Shown here piece by piece: positions 1 to 5,508 of a stretch of DNA of 5,517 nt. The position numbers and the translations under genes were made by a program. Positions within the stretch are counted from its first letter, which is position 1, and the number at the start of each line of letters is the position of its first letter. The DNA comes from Butyricicoccus sp. (lineage in GTDB: Bacteria > Bacillota > Clostridia > Oscillospirales > Butyricicoccaceae). The notes beneath the pieces were generated by a model. That model was not told where the DNA came from and ran no database searches. It saw only the letters and a list, made by a program, of their open reading frames with translations. The DNA lies in the NCBI GenBank assembly GCA_031293105.1, contig JAUMSA010000080.1, positions 1 through 5,517 of the forward strand, in the 5' to 3' direction.

Positions 1-30
1 CCATTTCTACAATTACGAGCGGCTCCAGAC

Positions 31-74
31 AAAGACTGGCCTGGCTCCGCTCTCGCTTCGCCAAGCCAGTCTTT
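31..74 (-). terminator. Strong hairpin downstream of rnfB, possible terminator
   Basis: Arms 31-45 and 60-74 form a 15-bp stem with a 14-nt loop. In minus-strand RNA all 15 pairs form, with one G-U (41/64); in plus-strand RNA that pair is a C-A mismatch. The structure therefore suits the rnf transcript, 89 nt after the rnfB stop. Its loop contains GC-GAGA-GC, a possible small GNRA-capped extension. The downstream sequence (GUCUUUGUCU) is only weakly U-rich, so this is not a textbook intrinsic terminator. It could instead be a transcript-end stabiliser or an intergenic palindrome. On the plus strand it is followed by TTTAATTC, so a two-way role for a gene left of the window is possible. Confidence 0.45.
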
Positions 75-108
75 AATTCAGTCTATTCTACTCTTGTAGG
101 CCTCTTTT

Positions 109-125
109 TTGTGCTGTCCGCACAA
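109..125. repeat. Small inverted repeat beside a T-run, downstream of rnfB
   Basis: The arms TTGTGC (109-114) and GCACAA (120-125) are a perfect 6-bp dyad with a 5-nt loop. The adjoining T-run (105-110) is on the wrong side for a plus-strand terminator and reads as an A-run after the hairpin in rnf RNA. No function is assigned. Confidence 0.35.
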
Positions 126-162
126 TCTGGGGCGGTTCACACCCTGCGCGTTCTTCTTTTCT

Positions 163-1068
163 TTATGCCTTGTCGGCCGGCTTTTCAGCCTCTGCTGCCT
201 TGGCCGCAGCTGCCTGCTTGGCCTTTTCGGCCTGCGCCTTCATCATGGCATTGAACTTTTCCTTTTCCTCTGCGGTCGGGATGGGTTCAATACAGCTGCG
301 CGGACATGCCTTTGCACACATCTTGCAGTTCTTGCACTTATCGTAATCAATGCGTGCTACGCCGCCCTCGACATGGATGGCATCGAACTTACAGGTGTTT
401 TCGCACTTCTTACAGCCGATGCAGGATACTTCACAGACCTTCATAGCGACCGCACCCTTATCCTTATTGGTGCAGTTGACATGAACCTTCTTAGACTTGG
501 GTACCAGATCAATCAGCTTCTTCGGGCAAACGGCAACACACTTGCCGCAAGCCACACACTTCTCGGAATCAACCAGCGCCTTACCGTCCACAATGTGGAT
601 GGCATCAAACGCACATTCCGCCACACACGAGCCCAGGCCCATGCAGCCGAACGCACATTCCTTCGGGCCGGAAGCCACACGCATCGCTGCGTTGCAGTCC
701 TTCAGGCCTTCGTACTTGGCCTTGTCGACCGCCTTGCAGCCGCCGGCACAATGTACATGCGCTACCTTGGGTTCCTCGGAGGAAACCTCCACGCCCATTA
801 CCTGGGCAATTTTTTCTGCCGCAGCCGCGCCGCCGACCGGGCAGCCGTTAACCGGCGCCTTGCCTTCGACGATGGCCGCTGCCAGGCCGTCACAGCCCGG
901 ATAACCGCAGCCGCCGCAGTTTGCGCCCGGCAGGCATTCACGTACCATCGGGACACGCTCGTCGACTTCCACAGCAAAGACCTTTGCCGCGATGCCGAGC
1001 AGAATCGCAAACAGCAAGCCCATGATACTCAGGGCAGCAACTGCATAAATGATGTTCTGAATATCCAT
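163..1068 (-). CDS. rnfB: RnfB, ferredoxin-accepting polyferredoxin subunit
   Basis: Entry point for electrons from reduced ferredoxin, on the cytoplasmic side, passing them to RnfA/E. The 301-residue product starts with one hydrophobic anchor (about 5-30). Next is a [4Fe-4S] domain of the RnfB/Fis type with C51, C54, C59 and C76 in GANCGGCGYPGC...NGCPVGG. A cysteine-bearing linker follows (C107, C111, C125). Two ferredoxin-like pairs come next: C138/C142/C148/C152 with C171/C174/C177/C181, and C216/C219/C222/C226 with C245/C248/C251/C255. At least five clusters are therefore predicted, typical of the long clostridial form. The tail (274-301) is Ala/Lys/Glu-rich. ATG 1068 is chosen over GTG 1077 because AAAGGAG lies 10 nt before the ATG but only 1 nt before the GTG. 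Last gene of the operon; the 26-nt spacer after rnfA holds its Shine-Dalgarno. Confidence 0.97.
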   Translation of the reverse strand: MDIQNIIYAVAALSIMGLLFAILLGIAAKVFAVEVDERVPMVRECLPGANCGGCGYPGCDGLAAAIVEGKAPVNGCPVGGAAAAEKIAQVMGVEVSSEEPKVAHVHCAGGCKAVDKAKYEGLKDCNAAMRVASGPKECAFGCMGLGSCVAECAFDAIHIVDGKALVDSEKCVACGKCVAVCPKKLIDLVPKSKKVHVNCTNKDKGAVAMKVCEVSCIGCKKCENTCKFDAIHVEGGVARIDYDKCKNCKMCAKACPRSCIEPIPTAEEKEKFNAMMKAQAEKAKQAAAAKAAEAEKPADKA

Positions 1069-1078
1069 TTCACACACT

Positions 1079-1085
1079 CTCCTTT
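1079..1085 (-). promoter_or_regulatory. rnfB Shine-Dalgarno, fixes the start
   Basis: AAAGGAG lies 10 nt before the ATG at 1068 and only 1 nt before the in-frame GTG at 1077, which is too close for initiation. It therefore selects the ATG. Confidence 0.85.
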
Positions 1086-1094
1086 ATACAGCGC

Positions 1095-1727
1095 TTACCA
1101 AATCTTCAGACCGGAGAAGCCCATGAAGGACATCGCCAGCAGAGATGCGGAAACCAGTGCAAGCGGGAAACCTTCAAAGCACTTCGGGCACTTTGCCGTA
1201 ACCGCCAGACGTTCACGGATGGAGGCAAAGATGACGATTGCAACCGTGTAGCCAACGCCGGCAAACACACCGTAAACAACCGAACCGATGAAGGAGTAGC
1301 CGTTGTCGATGTTGGAGATTGCAGCACCCAGAACCGCACAGTTGGTGGTAATCAGGGGCAGGAAGATACCGAGCGCCTGATACAGCGACGGCATTGCCTT
1401 TTTCATGAACATTTCCACGAACTGTACCAGGGTTGCGATAACCAGGATAAAGGCGATGGTCTGCATGTAATCCAGACCCAGCGGGGTCAGGATGAAGTAC
1501 TGCACGCACCACGATACAATGGACGCCAGGGCCATAACGAAGATAACCGCCATGCCCATGCCGATTGCGGTATCGGTCTTCTTGGATACGCCGAAGAACG
1601 AGCAGCAGCCCAGGAACTGGACTAAGATGTAGTTATTGACGAGGACAGCCGAGATCGCAAGGAACAGAATATCGGTCAGTTCCATGCTGCCCGGCAAGCC
1701 TGCCTGTACAGCAGCAAAGTAATTCAT
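1095..1727 (-). CDS. rnfA: RnfA, membrane electron-transfer subunit (N-terminally extended)
   Basis: Six-helix membrane protein of the NqrE/RnfA family, the partner of RnfE in the transmembrane electron path. In the 210-residue product, VNNYILVQFLGCCSFFGVSK (30-49) and LPLITTNCAVLGAA (123-136) supply the family cysteines C42 and C130. Hydrophobic segments lie near 17-37, 54-78, 85-105, 117-137, 147-170 and 187-207. The ATG at 1727 touches the rnfE stop and has AAGGGGG 8 nt upstream. Relatives usually begin near Met15 (ATG at 1685, giving 196 aa), which has only a poor ribosome site here, so a 14-residue extension (MNYFAAVQAGLPGS) is predicted. Extra cysteines are C41, C74 and a C180-P-K-C183 pair in the loop before the last helix. 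Family assignment is firm; the start is about 75% sure. Confidence 0.95.
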   Translation of the reverse strand: MNYFAAVQAGLPGSMELTDILFLAISAVLVNNYILVQFLGCCSFFGVSKKTDTAIGMGMAVIFVMALASIVSWCVQYFILTPLGLDYMQTIAFILVIATLVQFVEMFMKKAMPSLYQALGIFLPLITTNCAVLGAAISNIDNGYSFIGSVVYGVFAGVGYTVAIVIFASIRERLAVTAKCPKCFEGFPLALVSASLLAMSFMGFSGLKIW

Positions 1728-2354
1728 TTACTTGTCCCCCTTCTTATTCATAAAGTGCTGGATGACAGCAAAGATGAAGCCCATCATCAGGAAGCCGCCA
1801 GCCGGGAGAATCATCATGGTCACCGGATAGCTGTGCAGGCCCGGAATCATGATACCGAGCTTGTCGGCGCCTACATAGCCGGACAGGATGGTGCCGGCGC
1901 CCAGCAGTTCGCGGGTGAAGCCCATCAGGACCAGCGCAAAGGTAAAGCCGATACCCATGCATACGCCGTCGAGCGCAGAGGGCAGCACCTTATTCTTGGA
2001 AGCATAGGCTTCCGCACGGCCCAGGATGATACAGTTTACAACGATCAGGGGCAGGAACAGACCCAGGGACGCGGCCAGGCTGGGCACGAAGGCCTGCAAG
2101 GACAGGTCGATGATGGTAACGAATCCTGCGATGATGGTGATGAATGCTGCGATACGAACCTTATCCGGGATGAACTTACGCAGCAGCGAAATAACCACGT
2201 TCGAGCAGATCAGAACGACGGTTGCCGCTGCGCCCATGCCGATGGCGTTGGACAGCGAGGTCGTGGTTGCCAGCGCCGGACACAGGCCGATGGTCTGCAT
2301 AAAGACCGGGTTGTCCAGGAGGACGCCGTTTTTTAACTGTTCGGTAAATTTCAT
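1728..2354 (-). CDS. rnfE: RnfE, membrane electron-transfer subunit
   Basis: Six-helix membrane protein of the NqrD/RnfE family. Together with the homologous RnfA it forms the inverted-repeat pair at the heart of the complex and coordinates an intramembrane Fe-S centre. The 208 residues carry GLCPALATTTS (23-33) and LPLIVVNCIILGRAEAYA (101-118), which supply the two family cysteines, C25 and C108. DGVCMGIGFTFAL (129-141) is a third signature. Hydrophobic segments lie near 15-33, 38-58, 67-90, 93-112, 128-150 and 178-200. Basic residues in RKFIPDKVR (59-67) and at the C-terminus (NKKGDK) fit both ends being cytoplasmic. The start at 2354 has AAAGGGGG 11 nt upstream; the spacer after rnfG is 21 nt. 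The stop codon directly abuts the rnfA start (TAAATG), suggesting coupled translation and balanced RnfE/RnfA amounts. Confidence 0.96.
   Translation of the reverse strand: MKFTEQLKNGVLLDNPVFMQTIGLCPALATTTSLSNAIGMGAAATVVLICSNVVISLLRKFIPDKVRIAAFITIIAGFVTIIDLSLQAFVPSLAASLGLFLPLIVVNCIILGRAEAYASKNKVLPSALDGVCMGIGFTFALVLMGFTRELLGAGTILSGYVGADKLGIMIPGLHSYPVTMMILPAGGFLMMGFIFAVIQHFMNKKGDK
1736..1742 (-). promoter_or_regulatory. rnfA Shine-Dalgarno, favours the longer start
   Basis: AAGGGGG within the last codons of rnfE lies 8 nt before the ATG at 1727. The alternative ATG at 1685 has only weak purine stretches (GGCAGG about 15 nt away), so this site is the main reason for the extended RnfA N-terminus. 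Confidence 0.78.
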
Positions 2355-2365
2355 TTTGAATCGTT

Positions 2366-2373
2366 CCCCCTTT
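2366..2373 (-). promoter_or_regulatory. rnfE Shine-Dalgarno (G-run form)
   Basis: AAAGGGGG lies 11 nt before the rnfE ATG. The run of five G places a G-U wobble in the middle of the pairing with 16S rRNA, unlike the AGGAG core used by rnfD, rnfG and rnfB. The rnfA site is nearly identical. Confidence 0.75.
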
Positions 2374-2375
2374 TC

Positions 2376-2954
2376 TTAAGATGCCAGGCTCTGCACATAT
2401 TTAGCCGCCGTGTTAACCGCCAGGGTTACGGCACGGGACGTAATGGTCGAGCCGGTAATCGGAACGACGCTGCCGCCGTCCTTGGTTACTGCCAGGGAAC
2501 CGTCTGCCGGCATACCGGCAAACTGAACGATCCAGGTCGGGTCCGACTGGCTCTTTGCGCCCAGGCCCGGGGTCTCCGAGTGGGAGGTAACCTTTGCACC
2601 CGCAACCGTGCCATCCGTGTTGATACCGACAACGACGGTCAGCGTGCCGCCGAAACCAGAGGGCAGAACTTCCATACAGTAGCCGACCGTTTCGCCGTCC
2701 TTCTGTGCTTCGTAGATGTTCTGAATGGCCGGGGTATTCTTATCCGGAGCCGGAACTTCGGACGGGCTCGCTTCGACAAATTCCGCATCCGGAATGATCT
2801 CTGCCATAGCGGCCGCACGGGTGGCCTCGTTATTCTTTGCAATCTGGGGCGCTGTGACCTGGTTGACAAAACCGAGCAGCAGCGCGGTGATAAAGGTGAT
2901 GAGGAACAACATCAGGGCAAGCATACCCATGGATTCCTTTTTCGCTTCGCTCAT
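2376..2954 (-). CDS. rnfG: RnfG, covalent-FMN subunit
   Basis: Membrane-anchored subunit with an extracytoplasmic FMN-binding domain (FMN_bind, NqrC/RnfG family) that relays electrons on the outer face. The product is 192 residues. It has one hydrophobic anchor (about 10-32), an Ala/Pro/acidic linker, and a globular domain with the conserved HSETPGLGAK (125-134) and the flavin-attachment region PITGSTITS (165-173), where T170 is the predicted FMN acceptor. Relative to the consensus Dxx[S/T]GAT, Val164 stands at the Asp position and Ser169 at the Ala position. Start: the ATG at 2954 has AAGGAGGG 8 nt upstream and begins 1 nt after the rnfD stop. An in-frame start at 2987 would overlap rnfD and add an arginine-rich stretch that no Shine-Dalgarno supports. 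FMN attachment normally needs the transferase ApbE, which is not in this window. Confidence 0.95.
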   Translation of the reverse strand: MSEAKKESMGMLALMLFLITFITALLLGFVNQVTAPQIAKNNEATRAAAMAEIIPDAEFVEASPSEVPAPDKNTPAIQNIYEAQKDGETVGYCMEVLPSGFGGTLTVVVGINTDGTVAGAKVTSHSETPGLGAKSQSDPTWIVQFAGMPADGSLAVTKDGGSVVPITGSTITSRAVTLAVNTAAKYVQSLAS

Positions 2955-2955
2955 G

Positions 2956-3966
2956 TTACTTGCCCTCCTTCTTTGCTGCATAGCCAAACTTGCGCGGCAG
3001 GCACTTCTGGTCGATCATCCAAACGAGTGCGTTCATGATGAGGATCGAGTAGGAAACGCCTTCCGGCAGGCCGCCGAAATAACGGATAAAGACGGTCAGC
3101 AGACCACAGCCGATGCCAAAGACGATCTGGCCCTTGGGAGTAACCGGGCTGGTGACATAGTCGGTTGCCATGAAGATGGCGCCGAGCAGCAGACCGCCGG
3201 ACAGAACCTGGCTGAGCATCCACTGTACACGGCTCATGTCATTGAGCGGGAACAGGAAGGTGACAACCGCAACAGTCAGGATATAAGCGGCCGGGATGTT
3301 GATGGTGATAACCTTGCGCCACAGCAGGTAAGCGCCGCCGGCGAGCAGGGCCAGAGCACAGGTTTCACCGATAACGCCGCCGTGCTGGCCAAAGAACAGG
3401 TCCATCAGGGTTTCGCTCGGCAGGGATGCGCCGCCCTCAGCCGATGCCTTCATGGAAGCCAGAGGCGTTGCGGTGGAGATGGCGTCGGTCACTTCTACGT
3501 TGCCGAACAGCGGGATGTTCTGATGGGGCTGCACCCAAGTGGTCATGAGTGCCGGCCAGGAAGCCATCATGAAGGCACGGGCAGCGAGCGCCGGGTTCAT
3601 GAAGTTCTTGCCGATGCCGCCAAAGAGCATCTTTACAATGATGATCGCAAACGCGCCGCCGATCATGGGCATCCAGATCGGAGCCGCAACCGGTACGTTA
3701 AATGCGACCAGCACACCGGTTACGACCGCCGAAAGGTCGCCAACCGTCGGGGCTTTATGTACGATTTTGCAATACAGCCACTCAAAAAATACACAGGAAA
3801 TTACGGTTGCCACCGTGATTACCAGGGCGCGCCAGCCAAAGGTGAAAATCGCAACAGCGAGCGCCGGAATCAGCGCCAGAATCACATCCAGCATCAGGCT
3901 TCTGGTATCGTCCTCCGCTTTGATGTGGGGCGAGGAGGTGACAACTACTTTACTCAGATCATACAT
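2956..3966 (-). CDS. rnfD: RnfD, flavin-carrying membrane subunit
   Basis: Integral membrane subunit of the NqrB/RnfD family; it binds flavin and lies on the electron path between the RnfA/E core and RnfC, and is thought to take part in ion translocation. The 336 residues contain about ten hydrophobic segments, beginning near residue 24, after the family N-terminus SSPHIKAEDDTRS (11-23). Other family signatures are GGIGKNFMNPALAARAF (116-132), GETCALALLAGG (200-211), ATDYVTSPVTPKGQ (267-280) and GGLPEGVSYSILIMNA (298-313). The FMN attachment motif is DAISTATPL (161-169): D161 is kept, T167 is the predicted phosphoester acceptor, and Thr165 replaces the usual Gly. The start at 3966 has TAAGGAGG 9 nt upstream, overlapping the rnfC stop; the gap to rnfC is 14 nt. 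Length is typical and no damage is seen. Confidence 0.97.
   Translation of the reverse strand: MYDLSKVVVTSSPHIKAEDDTRSLMLDVILALIPALAVAIFTFGWRALVITVATVISCVFFEWLYCKIVHKAPTVGDLSAVVTGVLVAFNVPVAAPIWMPMIGGAFAIIIVKMLFGGIGKNFMNPALAARAFMMASWPALMTTWVQPHQNIPLFGNVEVTDAISTATPLASMKASAEGGASLPSETLMDLFFGQHGGVIGETCALALLAGGAYLLWRKVITINIPAAYILTVAVVTFLFPLNDMSRVQWMLSQVLSGGLLLGAIFMATDYVTSPVTPKGQIVFGIGCGLLTVFIRYFGGLPEGVSYSILIMNALVWMIDQKCLPRKFGYAAKKEGK
2963..2970 (-). promoter_or_regulatory. rnfG Shine-Dalgarno, fixes the start
   Basis: AAGGAGGG inside the 3' end of rnfD lies 8 nt before the ATG at 2954. It argues against the longer in-frame start at 2987, which would lie upstream of this site. Confidence 0.85.
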
Positions 3967-3975
3967 GCGTCCTTA

Positions 3976-3983
3976 CCTCCTTA
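3976..3983 (-). promoter_or_regulatory. rnfD Shine-Dalgarno overlapping rnfC stop
   Basis: TAAGGAGG on the minus strand lies 9 nt before the rnfD ATG. Its first three bases are the rnfC stop codon, so ribosomes finishing rnfC terminate on the rnfD ribosome site. This favours translational coupling. Confidence 0.85.
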
Positions 3984-5369
3984 CTTCTTCTCGGCCTCTG
4001 CCGCAGCTTCCGCCTTGGCCTTTTCCGCCTCTGCCTTCGCCTTGGCCGCTGCGCGCTGCGCATTGACGTGGAACTTGGTCAGACGGAACCGGGCAACCAG
4101 CGGGATGCGGGCCGGGCAGACGTAAGCGCACGAGCCGCATTCGATGCAGTCCATGGCGCCCAGCTCGACACACTTGTCGTATTCGCCGGCATTGCCATAG
4201 GCGTTCATCATCATGGGCATCAGGTGCATCGGGCAGGCGTTGATGCACTTGCCGCAGCGGATGCAGTTGGGCTCTTCGACACGCTTGTCCTCTTCGCCGC
4301 AGAAAGCCAGGAAGGCGTTGGTGCCCTTGAACACCGGAATTTCCAGCGAGAACTGCGCGACACCCATCATCGGGCCGCCCATGAGCAGCTTGTTCGGGGC
4401 TGCCTTAAAGCCGCCGCAAGCGTCGATCAGCTTTTCGACCTGGGTGCCGATGCGGGTCTCCAGGTTCTTCGGATTGGCGATTGCCGAACCGGAAACGGTG
4501 ACGACACGGCGCACAACCGGCATACCGGTAGTAAAGCGGCGGTAAATCGCGCCCGTGGTGTCCACGTTGAACACCGCACAGCCAGCGTCCGCCGGCAGCT
4601 TGCCCGAGGGAACCTCGCGGCCGGTGCAGGCGTTGATGAGCTGCTTTTCTGCGCCCTGCGGGTATTTACACTTCAGCGGATACAGCTTCAGGCGGCTGTC
4701 ATCCTTGATGAGTTCTTCGATCTTGGGGAACGTATCCGACTTATTCTCCTCAATCGCGATAATCGCGGTCTGGACGCCCATGATGTCGGCCAGCATCTTA
4801 AGGCCGCCAACCACTTCTTCCGGGCGTTCCAGAAGCAAACGGTGGTCCGAGGTGATGTACGGTTCACACTCCGCGCCGTTGACGATGATGGTATCGCACT
4901 TGCCGATACCGGACTGGATCTTGACATGAGTGGGGAACGTCGCGCCGCCGTGGCCGACCATACCGGCCGAACGGATGCACTCAATGCGCTCCTCGTTGCT
5001 CATCGCCGCGAAGTCATACGGATGCACCGACTCATGCAGACGGTCTTCCTTGTCGTTTTCGATGACGATGCTCATGACCTTGCTTCCGTTCGGATGCAGC
5101 CGCGGCTCCACCGCGATGACCTTACCGGAAACCGTCGCATGCACAGGCGCGGAAACAAACCCGCCTGCTTCTGCAATCGTCTGGCCCATATCGACGATAT
5201 CGCCGACCTTGACGATCGGCTTTGCGGGTGCGCCGATGTGCATGGAGACCGGCAGGATCACCTGGTCGGGCGCCGGCATGGCCTCGATGGGCTTGGTGTT
5301 TGTTGCGGACTTATACCCGGGGTCGCTGTGCGTACCCGGATGTATGCCGCCACGGAACGTGTACACCAT
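3981..5369 (-). CDS. rnfC: RnfC, NADH-binding subunit of the Rnf complex
   Basis: Peripheral cytoplasmic subunit that exchanges electrons with NAD+/NADH in the ferredoxin:NAD+ oxidoreductase. The 462-residue product opens with the RnfC hallmark GGIHPGTHSD (7-16), followed by a barrel-sandwich N-terminal domain (to about 110). A Nuo51-like FMN/NADH domain follows (about 130-280), with GHGGATFPT (139-147) and NGAECEPY (164-171). Then come an SLBB-like stretch (about 285-335) and two [4Fe-4S] motifs: C369, C372, C375, C379 and C408, C411, C414, C418. Residues 438-462 form a lysine/alanine/glutamate tail. The ATG at 5369 is chosen because GGAGAGGTG lies 6 nt upstream and the family hallmark begins at once. 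An in-frame ATG at 5468 would add 33 unrelated residues. First gene of the operon; its TAA stop lies inside the rnfD Shine-Dalgarno. His140 sits where relatives usually have a hydrophobic residue. Identity is secure. Confidence 0.97.
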   Translation of the reverse strand: MVYTFRGGIHPGTHSDPGYKSATNTKPIEAMPAPDQVILPVSMHIGAPAKPIVKVGDIVDMGQTIAEAGGFVSAPVHATVSGKVIAVEPRLHPNGSKVMSIVIENDKEDRLHESVHPYDFAAMSNEERIECIRSAGMVGHGGATFPTHVKIQSGIGKCDTIIVNGAECEPYITSDHRLLLERPEEVVGGLKMLADIMGVQTAIIAIEENKSDTFPKIEELIKDDSRLKLYPLKCKYPQGAEKQLINACTGREVPSGKLPADAGCAVFNVDTTGAIYRRFTTGMPVVRRVVTVSGSAIANPKNLETRIGTQVEKLIDACGGFKAAPNKLLMGGPMMGVAQFSLEIPVFKGTNAFLAFCGEEDKRVEEPNCIRCGKCINACPMHLMPMMMNAYGNAGEYDKCVELGAMDCIECGSCAYVCPARIPLVARFRLTKFHVNAQRAAAKAKAEAEKAKAEAAAEAEKK

Positions 5370-5375
5370 GTAATT

Positions 5376-5384
5376 CACCTCTCC
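5376..5384 (-). promoter_or_regulatory. rnfC Shine-Dalgarno, fixes the start
   Basis: GGAGAGGTG on the minus strand ends 6 nt before the ATG at 5369. It supports that start over the upstream in-frame ATG at 5468, for which no comparable site is seen. Confidence 0.85.
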
Positions 5385-5386
5385 AT

Positions 5387-5409
5387 TTATTTTGTGTGTA
5401 CCCAAATAA
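5387..5409. promoter_or_regulatory. AT-rich dyad just upstream of rnfC ribosome site
   Basis: TTATTT (5387-5392) and AAATAA (5404-5409) form a 6-11-6 inverted repeat directly before the rnfC Shine-Dalgarno, in an otherwise GC-rich leader. The size and spacing would suit a dimeric regulator, but 6-bp AT-rich arms can arise by chance. It does not match the TTGTTAA...TTAACAA type Rex operator. No convincing -35/-10 pair was found in 5370-5517, so the promoter may lie beyond the window. Confidence 0.2.
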
Positions 5410-5461
5410 GCGCGGCAGCCGCCGGAATGCCACGGCAGCGGGCGCCTATCCTTATCATTCA

Positions 5462-5508
5462 TCCGCACCGCCGCGCGGACGTGCGGACGGCAAAGGACAC
5501 TTTGCCAT
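5462..5508 (-). other. Two adjacent inverted repeats upstream of rnfC
   Basis: The upstream hairpin has perfect 7-bp arms 5489-5495 and 5500-5506 around a 4-nt loop; in minus-strand RNA it extends to 9 bp (5487-5508) through one U-G and one A-U pair. The second has perfect 7-bp arms 5462-5468 and 5481-5487 around a GC-rich 12-nt loop that contains the palindrome CCGCGCGG. They share base 5487, so the full forms cannot coexist. Neither has a U-tract. They could be part of the rnf leader RNA or the 3' end of an upstream gene's transcript. No known riboswitch was recognised. Confidence 0.4.

Noticed and set aside
105..125. Small hairpin with T-run as an intrinsic terminator for rnfB
   Set aside because: In the rnf-sense RNA the run following the hairpin is A, not U; on the plus strand the T-run precedes the hairpin. 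The polarity is wrong both ways.
109..1251. Long plus-strand open frame (380 codons) opposite rnfB and the start of the downstream region
   Set aside because: It lies antisense to a firmly identified rnfB and the end of rnfA, has no plausible ribosome site, and its product is a low-information His/Arg/Leu-rich sequence typical of an antisense shadow in GC-rich DNA.
2725..4125. Plus-strand open frame of 466 codons opposite rnfG, rnfD and the end of rnfC
   Set aside because: It spans three confirmed genes on the other strand and matches no family I recognise. Third-position GC bias of the real genes explains the absence of stops.
163..5369. Operon encoding the related Na+-NQR complex instead of Rnf
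   Set aside because: A polyferredoxin RnfB and an RnfC with two [4Fe-4S] motifs are present, and there is no NqrF-type 2Fe-2S/FAD subunit.
5370..5468. Upstream in-frame extension of rnfC from ATG 5468
   Set aside because: The 33 extra residues precede the conserved RnfC N-terminus, pass through the Shine-Dalgarno at 5376-5384, and have no ribosome site of their own.
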